DNA of 21,815 nucleotides from Burkholderiales bacterium (GTDB lineage: Bacteria; Pseudomonadota; Gammaproteobacteria; Burkholderiales; SHXO01). The position numbers were made by a program, and so were the translations under genes. This document shows positions 14,503-21,815 of this stretch, in pieces. The stretch is taken from contig JAHCKU010000008.1 in assembly GCA_026125625.1 (NCBI GenBank), forward strand, positions 1 through 21,815, given 5' to 3'. The notes under the pieces were generated by a model. That model was not told where the DNA came from. It did no database searches and was given only the letters and a program-made list of their open reading frames with translations. Numbering within the stretch: position 1 is the stretch's first letter; each line of letters starts with the position of its first letter.

Positions 14503-15588
14503 ATGAACCAGACCGTTTCACCTTCCGCTTCGACCTACCGTCAGGTGTTGCCGTGGATCGAGATTGCCTTGCTCCTGGTGGCATTGCCGCTGCCGTGGAT
14601 CCTGGATGATTTCTGGATCCTGTTCGCCACCAAGATATGCATCCTGGCGCTGCTTGCCCTGTCGTTCGATCTGGTATGGGGGTACGCAGGCATCATGAGT
14701 TTCGGTCAGGCACTATTCTTCGGCGTTGCCGGCTATACCACCGCGCTACTCGCGACCAAGAACGGCATGAGCTCGGTGCTGATCCTGATGCCCGTCGCAG
14801 CGCTCATCGGACTGGTGGTGGCCTTCGTGGTAGCGGTGATCGTCATCTTCGGCAAGCGCATCCCCTCGATCATCTTCGTCGCGCTGGGTACGCTCACCGG
14901 TTCCTACGTAGTGGAGCGCCTCGTCCGTGGCTGGTCCTACGTGGGCGGCCAGAACGGCATCTCGTCGCTGCCGCGCCTGAGCGTCGGCAGCTTCGAGATC
15001 GAGGAGGGTGTCGCGTTCTTCTACATGGCACTGGCGCTGCTGATCGTCTTCTATCTGCTATTACGCTGGTTGGTGCGCTCGCAGTTCGGTTTGGTCCTGG
15101 CCGGTATTCGCCAGAACGAGAGCCGCATCCTGTTCTTCGGCTACAACGTGCAGACGTTCAAGGGGGTGACGTTCTCGCTGGCAGGGCTGATCGCAGGGCT
15201 TTCCGGTGGACTGTTCGCCTTCCACGAAGGCTTCATCGGTCCGGGGCAGCTGGGCCCTGTGCTGTCGACGCAGGCCGTGCTGTACGTGCTGTTCGGCGGT
15301 GTAGGCACTCTCGTTGGAGCCATACTGGGTGTGAGCGTGATCGAGCTGATCAGCTACGTGCTGCCTCAGGTCGATGCGCTGGGTCCCGGGGTACAGCAGT
15401 TCCTCGAAACCGGTTGGCCCATCGTGCTGGGTCTTCTGCTGCTGGTGACCGTCATGTTCCGTCCGACCGGATTGGTGGGCTTCATGGTGTCGGAGCGTGA
15501 GCGTATCGGCTCCTTCGGACGACCGCCGAAATCCCAGGCGGCCACAGGATCCAGGCCGGTGACGCAGCCTCGGGAGGCACAATCGTGA
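14503..15588 (+). CDS. ABC importer permease, LivM/UrtC family
   Basis: The protein has 361 residues, with many membrane helices and a polar C-terminal tail of about 30 residues (after MVSERER). LivM landmarks are LALSFDLVWGYAGIMSFGQA, FFGVAGYTTALLATK, the GGQNGISSLPRL segment, the EAA-like cytoplasmic loop AGIRQNESRILFFGYNVQTF, and LFGGVGTLVGAILGVSVIEL. It pairs with the LivH-like permease. The gap to the binding-protein gene is 77 nt, and the ATG has no strong ribosome site, so coupling is less tight here. The stop overlaps the GTG of the next gene by 4 nt (GTGA). Confidence 0.9.
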   Translation: MNQTVSPSASTYRQVLPWIEIALLLVALPLPWILDDFWILFATKICILALLALSFDLVWGYAGIMSFGQALFFGVAGYTTALLATKNGMSSVLILMPVAALIGLVVAFVVAVIVIFGKRIPSIIFVALGTLTGSYVVERLVRGWSYVGGQNGISSLPRLSVGSFEIEEGVAFFYMALALLIVFYLLLRWLVRSQFGLVLAGIRQNESRILFFGYNVQTFKGVTFSLAGLIAGLSGGLFAFHEGFIGPGQLGPVLSTQAVLYVLFGGVGTLVGAILGVSVIELISYVLPQVDALGPGVQQFLETGWPIVLGLLLLVTVMFRPTGLVGFMVSERERIGSFGRPPKSQAATGSRPVTQPREAQS

Positions 15589-16319
15589 GCCTGCTGGAAG
15601 CCCGGAACATCCGGAAAATCTACGGCAGCCTGAAAGCCCTCGACGGTGCCAGCCTCGTCGTCAGCGGGAACGAATTCCACGGCCTGATCGGTCCCAATGG
15701 CTCAGGCAAGAGCACGCTTCTCAAGTGCATTGCCGGCGCAGAGATACCCACCGAGGGAACTATTCTGCTCGGCAACCGCGACATCACCAGCTTCACTGCC
15801 GCGGAACGCGCGCGCGCCGGCCTGTCGCTCAAATTCCAGATCACCGCAGTGCTTCCCGAGCTGTCTGTCTATGACAACATACTGATTGCGCTACAGGCAA
15901 ATTCCTCGCTGTTCGTGCTGCTGCTGTCTCTTTCGCGCAAGGCCCTGCATGAGAAGGCAATGGATTGCCTGGCGCGTTTCAAGCTGGTCGACAAGCACGA
16001 CCAGCTCGCTGCATATCTCTCGCACGGCGAGCAGCAGTGGCTGGAGATCGCCATGGCGCTGGCGCGCGAGCCCAAGCTGCTGCTTCTGGACGAGCCGACC
16101 GCGGGCATGAGCCCGCAGGAGCGACGCGCCACCGGCGAGCTGCTGGCGCCGATCAAGAGCAGCTGCTCGCTGCTGATCGTCGAGCACGATCTGGATTTCA
16201 TCAAGGACATCTGCGACTCGCTTACCGTGCTCGATCAGGGTCAGGTGGTGGCGAGCGGCCCCACGCAGGAGGTGCAGAACAGTCAGCGCGTGAAGGAGGC
16301 GTACCTGAGCCATGCCTGA
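15585..16319 (+). CDS. ABC importer ATPase, LivG/UrtD family
   Basis: The protein has 244 residues. It has Walker A GPNGSGKS (36-43), Q-loop KFQI (Gln85), ABC signature LSHGEQQ (145-151), Walker B LLLLDE (165-170) and H-loop His201. The signature LSHGEQQWLEI is close to the LSHGxxQWLEI form of UrtD, which supports a urea/amide importer over a leucine importer. That is family knowledge plus inference. The GTG start at 15585 overlaps the LivM-like stop and has GGGAGG 7 nt upstream. It energises uptake together with the following ATPase. Confidence 0.91.
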   Translation: MSLLEARNIRKIYGSLKALDGASLVVSGNEFHGLIGPNGSGKSTLLKCIAGAEIPTEGTILLGNRDITSFTAAERARAGLSLKFQITAVLPELSVYDNILIALQANSSLFVLLLSLSRKALHEKAMDCLARFKLVDKHDQLAAYLSHGEQQWLEIAMALAREPKLLLLDEPTAGMSPQERRATGELLAPIKSSCSLLIVEHDLDFIKDICDSLTVLDQGQVVASGPTQEVQNSQRVKEAYLSHA

Positions 16320-17016
16320 TCCGGCGCTGCTCCAGGCCCGCGGGCTGTGCACGTACTACGGCACCAGCCAGGCGTTGTTCGACGTGTCCATCGACGTTCC
16401 CTCGCGCGGCGGCGTGGCCATTCTCGGGCGCAACGGCGCCGGCAAGACGACGCTTCTGAAGACGCTCGCCGGCGATCTGCTGCCGCGCGCCGGCAGCATC
16501 ACCTTCGACGGCTCGGACAGCACGCGCCGTCCCACCGAGGCGCGCGTGCGCGCCGGCCTGGGCCACGTGCCGCAGGAGCAGGCGGTATTCAGCGGCATGA
16601 CGGTCAGGGAGAATCTGCTCATCGGTCAGATGGCCGATCGCTCGCACGAGTCGAAGCTCGAGGAGATGATCACGCTGTTTCCGCGCCTGGGCGAGCGGTT
16701 GAGCCAGAAAGCCGGCACCCTCTCCGGGGGCGAGCGCAAGATGCTGGCGATCAGCCGCGCGCTGCTCGGCAAGCCCTACCTGATCATGCTCGACGAGCCG
16801 ACCGAAGGTGTGTGGCACGGCGTGATCGAGGAGATCGCCGAGCGCCTGCAGAAGCTGGCGCAGAACATCGCGGTGCTGATCGTGGAACAGCATGTGGAGC
16901 TGGCACTGCGCGTGTCCCGCTACTGCTATGTCATGGACCGGGGGCGCGTGGCGCTGCAGGGGCCGACCGAAGAGATCCGCAACAGCCCCGAGCTGGTGCG
17001 GCTGCTGGCGCCCTGA
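16312..17016 (+). CDS. ABC importer ATPase, LivF/UrtE family
   Basis: The protein has 234 residues. It has Walker A GRNGAGKT (39-46), signature LSGGE (137-141), Walker B LIMLDE (157-162) followed by PTEGVW, and H-loop His194 in VEQHVELAL. LDEPTEG is the usual UrtE/LivF form. It is the second ATPase of the importer. ATG 16312 overlaps the preceding gene by 8 nt, with AAGGAGG about 11 nt upstream. After its stop come 94 nt without a gene, ending in the ribosome site of the amidase. Confidence 0.91.
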   Translation: MPDPALLQARGLCTYYGTSQALFDVSIDVPSRGGVAILGRNGAGKTTLLKTLAGDLLPRAGSITFDGSDSTRRPTEARVRAGLGHVPQEQAVFSGMTVRENLLIGQMADRSHESKLEEMITLFPRLGERLSQKAGTLSGGERKMLAISRALLGKPYLIMLDEPTEGVWHGVIEEIAERLQKLAQNIAVLIVEQHVELALRVSRYCYVMDRGRVALQGPTEEIRNSPELVRLLAP

Positions 17017-17110
17017 GCGGAACACGAATCGGGCAGGCATCGCCTTCGCGCCTCCGCGTTGCCGTTGCGGATTGGCGCGTATCTCATACAACACGGCAAA
17101 GGAGACCACG

Positions 17111-18625
17111 ATGGCCGTACAACTGCCCACTCCCGAACAGATCCGCGCAGCCGCCGCCGAGGTGGGGCTGTCGCTCACCGATGCCGACGTGCAGTCCTAC
17201 ATCGGTCTGATCAAGCCGAACGTGGATGCCTACAACCTGGTAGACGCACTGCCGGACGATCTTCCGCCGGTGAAGTACCCGCGCACGCCGGGCCGGTTTC
17301 CGACGCCTGAGGAGAACCCGCGCAACGCCTGGTACGTCAAGACTTCGATCAAGGGTGCCGATTCGGGTCCGCTCAAGGGCAAGAAGGTGGCCGTGAAGGA
17401 TAACGTCATGGTGGCAGGTGTCCCCATGATGAACGGCAACTCCATCCTCGAAGGCTACGTGCCGGATGTGGACGCCACTGTGGTGCAGCGTCTTCTGGAT
17501 GCCGGCGCCGAGATCGCCGGCAAGACGCACTGCGAGTCCTACTGCATTTCCGGCGGCAGCCACACCGGCGCCAAGGGGCCGGTGCACAACCCGCACAAGA
17601 TGGGCTATTCGGCCGGCGGATCGTCGTCCGGCTCGGGCGTGGTGGTGGCTCTGGGCGAGGTGCCGATGGCGCTGGGCGGCGATCAAGGTGGCTCGATCCG
17701 CATGCCCGCGGGCTGGTGTGGCATCTACGGCATGAAGCCGACGCACGGGCTGGTGCCGTATACCGGCATCATGCCGATCGAGATCTACGTCGATCATACC
17801 GGTCCCATGACCGCCAGCGTCGAAGACAACGCGCTCATGCTCGAAGTCATCGCCGGACCCGACGGCTATGACCCGCGCCAGTTCTCGCCGAAAGTGCACA
17901 AGTACACCCAGGCCCTGGGCGCGGGCGTCAAGGGCATGAAGATCGCGCTGGTCAAGGAGGGCTTCGGTCGTCCGGAATCGGAACGTGCGGTGGACGAGAA
18001 GGTGCGCCAGGGCGCGGAGCTGTTCAAGAAGCTCGGCGCGACGGTGGACGAGGTGTCGATTCCCATGCACCTGCTCGGACCGGCGATCTGGACGCCGATC
18101 GGTGTGGAAGGCATCGCTCAGACCATGATGCTGGGCGACGGCTACGGCCTGTCGCGCCAGGATTTGTACGTGACCAGCCTGATCGACAAGCTGCACGGCT
18201 GGCAGCTGCGCGCCAACGAGTTGTCGGAGACGACCAAGGTGCTCACGACGATGGGCGTCTACATCAAGAAGTATCACGGCACGCACTACTACGGCAAGGC
18301 GGTGAATCTGTCACGCAAACTCACCGAAGCCTACGACAAGGTGCTCGAGCAGTACGATCTGCTGCTCATGCCTACTCTGCCGATGAAGGCGCAGCCGCTG
18401 CCGCCGGCCGACGCGCCGCGCGAGGTGTACTTCCAGCGTGCGCTGGAGATGATCGGCAACACCTGCCCGTTCGACATCAGCCACCATCCGGCGATGACCT
18501 TGCCATGCGGAATGATCGACGGCCTGCCGGCGGCACTGATGCTGATCGGCAAGCACTTCGACGAACTGACCATCTACCGCGCGGCGCACGCCTTCGAGCA
18601 GGCGGGCGACTGGAAGAAGCTGTAG
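17111..18625 (+). CDS. Amidase signature enzyme, nitrile-hydratase-associated type
   Basis: The protein has 504 residues, with AAAGGAG before ATG 17111. The Ser-cisSer-Lys triad is readable: Lys96 in VAVKDNV, cis-Ser171 in SAGGSSSGSG and nucleophile Ser195 in GGDQGGSIRMPAGWCG. Asp191 and Cys203 of this block are also present. The numbering and surrounding text (NAWYVKTSI, VPMMNGN, GLVPYTG) closely follow the Rhodococcus amidases that act with nitrile hydratase and convert amides to carboxylate and ammonia. It is cytosolic, with no signal peptide. It lies at the end of the importer genes on the same strand, 94 nt after the last ATPase. It may therefore act on the imported compound, releasing ammonia or making the substrate for the urease-like enzyme. 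No nitrile hydratase genes are visible. Confidence 0.92.
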   Translation: MAVQLPTPEQIRAAAAEVGLSLTDADVQSYIGLIKPNVDAYNLVDALPDDLPPVKYPRTPGRFPTPEENPRNAWYVKTSIKGADSGPLKGKKVAVKDNVMVAGVPMMNGNSILEGYVPDVDATVVQRLLDAGAEIAGKTHCESYCISGGSHTGAKGPVHNPHKMGYSAGGSSSGSGVVVALGEVPMALGGDQGGSIRMPAGWCGIYGMKPTHGLVPYTGIMPIEIYVDHTGPMTASVEDNALMLEVIAGPDGYDPRQFSPKVHKYTQALGAGVKGMKIALVKEGFGRPESERAVDEKVRQGAELFKKLGATVDEVSIPMHLLGPAIWTPIGVEGIAQTMMLGDGYGLSRQDLYVTSLIDKLHGWQLRANELSETTKVLTTMGVYIKKYHGTHYYGKAVNLSRKLTEAYDKVLEQYDLLLMPTLPMKAQPLPPADAPREVYFQRALEMIGNTCPFDISHHPAMTLPCGMIDGLPAALMLIGKHFDELTIYRAAHAFEQAGDWKKL

Positions 18626-18644
18626 CGCTTCACGGCAAGGGCAA

Positions 18645-18821
18645 GATCCCTCGCTACGCTCGGGATGACACCGTATCCCTGCTGTCATCCCGACTGCGAG
18701 AAGACGGCGCCGACGTTGTGAATGACCCACCGGTGTCAATCCGATCACAGCATGCCAACGACGCCACCCCAGAGTAAATGACCTACCGGTGTCATTCCGA
18801 CCGCAGGGAGGAATCCTGCTT
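18645..18821. repeat. Cluster of short dispersed repeats between convergent genes
   Basis: Several related units occupy the gap between amidase and dioxygenase. GATCCCTCGCTACGCTCGGG then ATGACA (18645-18670) is inverted relative to TGTCATCCCGACTGCGAGAA (18683-18702). Two direct 30-base copies, starting AATGACCCACCGGTGTCAAT at 18721 and AATGACCTACCGGTGTCATT at 18777, differ at four positions. The second continues into the same unit as the copy near 8168. Confidence 0.65.
18661..18692. terminator. Inverted repeat, possible bidirectional transcription stop
   Basis: CGGGATGACA (18661-18670) and TGTCATCCCG (18683-18692) form a perfect 10-bp stem with a 12-nt loop, 35 nt after the amidase stop. 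It has no clear T-tract on either strand, so a terminator role is suggested only by position between convergent genes. It is formed by two inverted dispersed repeat units. Confidence 0.35.
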
Positions 18822-18885
18822 TGTCGTTGCATTCGAGTAAGGAGTGCCGCGCTTCACTCTGGGCAACGGACCCTGCAACGGTCGG

Positions 18886-19752
18886 TCAGTGCGGCACCTC
18901 TCCCAGCACCGTACAGCGGCGGATCACGCGCGGCTGCGAAGAGGTGTCGTATTCCGTCGCCCGGTGCAGCAGGCAGCGGTTGTCCCACAGGATGAGCTGA
19001 CCCGGCTGCCAGTGATGCGCATAGGTCAGATCGGCGTGCACCGCCAGCGCGTTCAATTCTTCGATCAACGCACGGCCTTCGTCGTACGGCATGCCCACGA
19101 TGTACTCGGCGTGATCGCCCAGGAACAGACAGCGCCGGCCGGTTTCCGGATGCGTGCGCACCACCGGGTGATCCACCGGTGGCACGGCGTCGCGCTGCAC
19201 ATCGGTCATCGGCTCTTCGCCGTGCCGGCGCGTGCGCGAGAAATCGAGATTGTGCACGGCGCGCAGTCCTTCGATGCGCTGCTTCCAGGCCGGGCTCAGG
19301 CGCTCGTAGGCACCGTACATGTCGCAGAAGTGCGTCTCGCCGCCCTGCTCCGGCACCACTTCGGCGTACAGGATGGTCGCCTGCCCGGTCACGCGCTGCC
19401 AGGATCCGTCGGTATGCCAGGCCAGCGTGCCCTTGTCGGGATGGCGCCCGGTGGGATTGCCGTTCTCGTCCAGATTGCTCAGCCGGTACAGCTCCGGATG
19501 CTGGCTGGCGTGATACTGGTTCATCACGTGGATCTGCAGGTGGCCGAAGTGGCGTGCGAATTCCACCTGACGTCCCGGTGGCAGATCCTGCGCGCCGAAC
19601 AGCAGCACCTGATAGCGCAGGAACGCCGCATGGACGGCAGCGAACTGCTCATCGTCGACGCCCGCGGCCAGATCCACGCCCTTCAATTCTGCGCCAAGCG
19701 CGTGCGTCAAAGGCCGCACCTCGAAAGGCCAGGCTCGAGCGCTGCCGTTCAT
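18886..19752 (-). CDS. TauD/TfdA-family Fe(II)/2-oxoglutarate dioxygenase
   Basis: The protein has 288 residues, typical for the family. The iron triad is visible as WHTDGSW (His113, Asp115) and LLHRATEYD (His263); the 2-oxoglutarate-binding arginine is in PRVIRR (Arg274/Arg278, the same spacing from the histidine as in TauD). The N-terminal LTHALGAELKGVDLA stretch is characteristic. The enzyme should hydroxylate a substrate using O2 and 2-oxoglutarate; taurine, sulfonates, aryloxyacids or others are all possible. ATG 19752 follows GGAGGA; a GTG two codons earlier is possible. It lies downstream of the BMP::MFS reading frame on the same strand after 139 nt, so the transporter part may once have supplied its substrate. 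It is convergent with the amidase. Confidence 0.9.
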   Translation of the reverse strand: MNGSARAWPFEVRPLTHALGAELKGVDLAAGVDDEQFAAVHAAFLRYQVLLFGAQDLPPGRQVEFARHFGHLQIHVMNQYHASQHPELYRLSNLDENGNPTGRHPDKGTLAWHTDGSWQRVTGQATILYAEVVPEQGGETHFCDMYGAYERLSPAWKQRIEGLRAVHNLDFSRTRRHGEEPMTDVQRDAVPPVDHPVVRTHPETGRRCLFLGDHAEYIVGMPYDEGRALIEELNALAVHADLTYAHHWQPGQLILWDNRCLLHRATEYDTSSQPRVIRRCTVLGEVPH

Positions 19753-19796
19753 CCTCACTCCTCCTCGCGCGTCCCGGTACGGACGCCTTGTGCATC

Positions 19797-19802
19797 AGTA
19801 TA
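19797..19802 (-). promoter_or_regulatory. Possible -10 box for the dioxygenase gene
   Basis: On the minus strand the sequence reads TATACT, 44 nt before the chosen start codon. No convincing -35 box is seen at the right distance, so this is weak. Confidence 0.2.
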
Positions 19803-19891
19803 GGCGCTTCATTTGGCGGAGGACGTATTACCGGCGACGCTGCAGCCCGATCCTGGAAACGCTACGGCTGCGGCAACCGTTCGGCGACCGG

Positions 19892-21322
19892 TCAGTCGTA
19901 GACCGCGAGTTCCTTGCCGCGCGTCTCCGGCAGGAAGAACACGGTCAGCACCACGGTGGCGAAGGCAAGGCCGGTGACCATGCCGATCGCGCTCGCCAGC
20001 GACATCACGCCGGTGCTCAGATAGCCGACCAGCGGCGGCGAGAAGGCACCCAATCCGCGCCCGACGTTGTACACGAAGCCCTGCCCCGAGCCGCGCACCC
20101 GGCTCGGGAACAGCTCGGTGAGGAATGCGCCCACGCCGCTGAAATTACCCGACAGAAAGAAGCCGAGCGGAAAGCCGAGGAACAGCATGGCCTGGTCGCT
20201 GATGGGCAGCAAGGTATACAGCACCGCCACGATCGCCGTGCCCGCGGCGAACAGGAAGAAGGTCTTGCGTCGGCCGAGGTGGTCGGACAGATAGGCCGCG
20301 ACGACGTAGCCGATGAACGATCCGACGATGATCATGAACGTGTAGGCACCTGTGTTGAGCACCGACAGGTTGCGCACCGTCTTGAGATAGGTCGGCACCC
20401 AGATCGTCACCGCGTAGTAGCCCGACATCATGCCCGTGGTCATCAGGCTGCCGAGCAAGGTGACGCGCAGCAGCTCCGGCTTGAAGATGTCGAGGAAGTG
20501 CCCGCCGGCCTCCTTCACCCTGGCGCGCGTGGCCTGGAACACTTCCGGATCCTTCACGTTGCGGCGAATGTAGAACACCAGCAGCGCCGGCAGCACGCCG
20601 AGCCAGAACATGGCACGCCAGGCGATGTGCTCCGGCAGCACCGAGAACACCACGGCGAAGGTGACGGCCGCCAATCCCCAGCCGACGGCCCAGCCGCTCT
20701 GCACCATGCCCACCGCCTTGCCGCGATGCTGCGCGCGGATCATCTCGCCGATGAGCACCGAGCCGACCGCCCACTCGCCGCCGAAGCCCAGCCCCTGCAG
20801 CGCGCGCGTCACCAGCAGCTGCTCGAAGGAATTGGTGAACCCGGACAGGAAGGTGAAGAACGAGAACCAGACGATGGTGATCTGCAGCACCCGCACGCGG
20901 CCCAGGCGGTCGGCGAGGATGCCGGCGAGCCAGCCGCCTTCCTCTTCCTTGAACACGACCGAGCGGACGTTCGGCTTGTCGACGACCATGTCGATGATGG
21001 CGAACTTGGTGTCCGGATATTCCGCTGCGACCTTCTCAAGCGCTGCGGACCAGGAGAAGCCGGCCATCACGATCGGGTTGTTGCCGTCGCCGGCGAAGCG
21101 ACGAAGCGCCTGTTCGCGCTGGGCGTCGTTGGCGATTTCGAAGTCACGGTATTCGATGCCGGTCTCGGTCTTGAACTTTTCCGCGCCGTTGAAGGCCGCT
21201 TCGTTGAACGACTTGTCGAACTTGCCGCCGAGGTCGTAGATGATCGCCGGCTTGATATCGGCGGCGAAAGCGGTCGCCGACATGGCGGCCGTGGCAAGAA
21301 GGGTGAGAAGGGTTTTTTTCAT
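19892..21322 (-). CDS. Chimeric frame: BMP-type binding protein N-terminus fused to truncated MFS transporter
   Basis: This is an uninterrupted frame of 476 residues from ATG 21322. Residues 1-21 are a signal peptide (MKKTLLTLLATAAMSATAFA). Residues 22 to about 128 match the start of a BMP/PnrA-like periplasmic binding protein: IIYDLGGKFDKSFNEAAFNG, NNPIVMAGFSWSAALEKVA and KPNVRSVVFKEEEG. From about residue 129 the text switches to an MFS transporter: GWLAGILADRLGRVRVLQ is the loop after helix 2, followed by about ten helices with RALQGLGFGGEWAVGS and FLPETRGKELAVYD at the end. Helices 1-2 of the transporter and two thirds of the binding protein are missing. It is probably a deletion fusion, or an assembly artefact. 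Transport activity is doubtful. It may be expressed from the binding-protein promoter. Confidence 0.82.
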   Translation of the reverse strand: MKKTLLTLLATAAMSATAFAADIKPAIIYDLGGKFDKSFNEAAFNGAEKFKTETGIEYRDFEIANDAQREQALRRFAGDGNNPIVMAGFSWSAALEKVAAEYPDTKFAIIDMVVDKPNVRSVVFKEEEGGWLAGILADRLGRVRVLQITIVWFSFFTFLSGFTNSFEQLLVTRALQGLGFGGEWAVGSVLIGEMIRAQHRGKAVGMVQSGWAVGWGLAAVTFAVVFSVLPEHIAWRAMFWLGVLPALLVFYIRRNVKDPEVFQATRARVKEAGGHFLDIFKPELLRVTLLGSLMTTGMMSGYYAVTIWVPTYLKTVRNLSVLNTGAYTFMIIVGSFIGYVVAAYLSDHLGRRKTFFLFAAGTAIVAVLYTLLPISDQAMLFLGFPLGFFLSGNFSGVGAFLTELFPSRVRGSGQGFVYNVGRGLGAFSPPLVGYLSTGVMSLASAIGMVTGLAFATVVLTVFFLPETRGKELAVYD

Positions 21323-21453
21323 TGTGCAGCCCTGTTCGCTATTGATCTTATAGGGACCTTCCGCGCGGCGCCCGAAGAGGCGCGCGACGGAGCCACCGAC
21401 CCGTTCCCTTGGGTCAGGCTGGCGGCATCCTTGCACGGCTCCGGGAAAAATTC

Positions 21454-21474
21454 ACCAGAAATTTTTCAACTGGT
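21454..21474. promoter_or_regulatory. Candidate operator palindrome upstream of the BMP::MFS frame
   Basis: ACCAG (21454-21458) and CTGGT (21470-21474) form an inverted repeat with an 11-nt AT-rich centre. It lies about 130 nt upstream of ATG 21322 on the minus strand. It could be a regulator site belonging to the former binding-protein gene. The half-sites are short, so chance is possible. Confidence 0.25.
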
Positions 21475-21525
21475 AAAAAATAGAAGCCGTCGCCAACAGG
21501 AAGATGGAACCCTGTTCGCGACGGC
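21472..21525 (-). terminator. Intrinsic terminator of msrA
   Basis: On the minus strand, GCCGTCGC and GCGACGGC (21525-21518 and 21493-21486) enclose a second stem AACAGG/CCTGTT, separated by one mismatch, with a 10-nt loop. TTCTATTTTTT follows. This is a strong rho-independent terminator about 28 nt after the msrA stop and upstream of the BMP::MFS frame, so the two genes are probably separate transcripts. Confidence 0.85.
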
Positions 21526-21552
21526 AAGTATTGGTCAGAATTTTCAAGGCTT

Positions 21553-21815
21553 TCAGCCGATGGCACAGGAAACGCCCGTGCCGCGCAGGCCGCAATAGCC
21601 GCCGGGATTCTTGGCGAGATACTGCTGGTGCACGTCCTCGGCGAAATAGAACGGGCCGGCTTTGCCGATCTCGGTGGTGATGCGGTCCGTCCGTCCGGCG
21701 GCGGTGAGTGCGGCCTGGTAGGCGTCGCGCGCACGCCGCGCCGTTGCAAGGTCGGCCTCGTCGTCGAGGTAGATCGCCGAGCGGTAGGTCGTGCCGATAT
21801 CGTTGCCCTGGCGCA
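21553..21815 (-). CDS. msrA: Peptide methionine sulfoxide reductase MsrA, C-terminal part (partial)
   Basis: The frame enters from the right edge on the minus strand and ends in TGA at 21555-21553; 87 codons are visible. The text reads RQGNDIGTTYRSAIYLDD, then GPFYFAEDVHQQYLAKNPGG and finally GYCGLRGTGVSCAIG. These are the classic MsrA substrate-binding and C-terminal blocks, with two C-terminal cysteines that could act as resolving residues. MsrA reduces methionine-S-sulfoxide in proteins. The catalytic GCFW block lies outside the window. A strong terminator follows the stop. Confidence 0.93.
   Translation of the reverse strand, partial: RQGNDIGTTYRSAIYLDDEADLATARRARDAYQAALTAAGRTDRITTEIGKAGPFYFAEDVHQQYLAKNPGGYCGLRGTGVSCAIG

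Noticed and set aside
12340..17016. Naming the importer genes urtABCDE or livHMGFK outright
   Set aside because: The signature motifs lean to the urea/amide group, but gene order differs and ligand specificity cannot be read from the sequence, so symbols were left empty.
19790..21598. Open frame of about 600 codons on the plus strand opposite the BMP::MFS gene
   Set aside because: The translation is dominated by His, Arg, Glu and Gln without domain motifs. The minus-strand frame has clear family motifs, so this is a shadow.
1..21815. CRISPR array
   Set aside because: No series of regularly spaced direct repeats was seen. The two 30-base copies at 18721 and 18777 are imperfect and belong to a dispersed repeat family.

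Overview
This is a GC-rich window from a Gram-negative bacterium, most likely a proteobacterium. The signs are a PEP-CTERM sorting tail, a Tat-type signal on a binding protein, a proteobacterial style of operon organisation and a BMP-type binding-protein fragment. I cannot place it more precisely; beta- or gammaproteobacteria is a guess. No rRNA, tRNA, CRISPR array, integrase or transposase was seen.

Positions 1-3229 are the end of a defence island. The C-terminus of a type I restriction HsdR subunit is followed, 4 nt later, by a DUF6978-type protein, a DUF1828-type protein, the DNA ADP-ribosyltransferase toxin DarT and its macrodomain antitoxin DarG. The last four genes overlap at their start and stop codons. 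Key residues of both DarT (Glu170) and DarG (Lys80) are present.

Positions 3422-8117 hold unrelated housekeeping or accessory genes: an EHN-type epoxide hydrolase (minus), a secreted GDSL esterase with a PEP-CTERM tail (plus), an FAD/NAD(P) oxidoreductase of the type usually fused to SelD (minus), and a secreted protein of unknown function (minus).

Positions 8568-18625 form the main metabolic block, all on the plus strand. It contains a fused urease gamma-beta subunit, a urease alpha-like subunit, a hairpin-rich MITE-like repeat, a UreD-like protein, a five-gene branched-chain/urea/amide-type ABC importer (permease, Tat-exported binding protein, permease, two ATPases) and an amidase of the nitrile-hydratase-associated type. 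UreE, UreF and UreG are absent from the window. The UreC keeps all nickel ligands but has Ala instead of the flap cysteine, Phe instead of the second flap histidine, and a rewritten active-site loop. The cluster therefore looks like a module for importing and hydrolysing an amide or urea-like compound, possibly not urea itself.

Positions 18626-21815 begin with a cluster of short repeats. After it come a TauD/TfdA-type dioxygenase (minus) and a striking open reading frame that joins the first third of a BMP-type periplasmic binding protein to an MFS transporter lacking its first two membrane helices (minus). A clear intrinsic terminator and the 3' part of msrA (minus) run to the window edge.

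The observations most worth a second look are the divergent, accessory-poor urease-like cluster, the BMP::MFS chimera, and the translationally coupled DUF6978-DUF1828-DarTG cassette behind hsdR.
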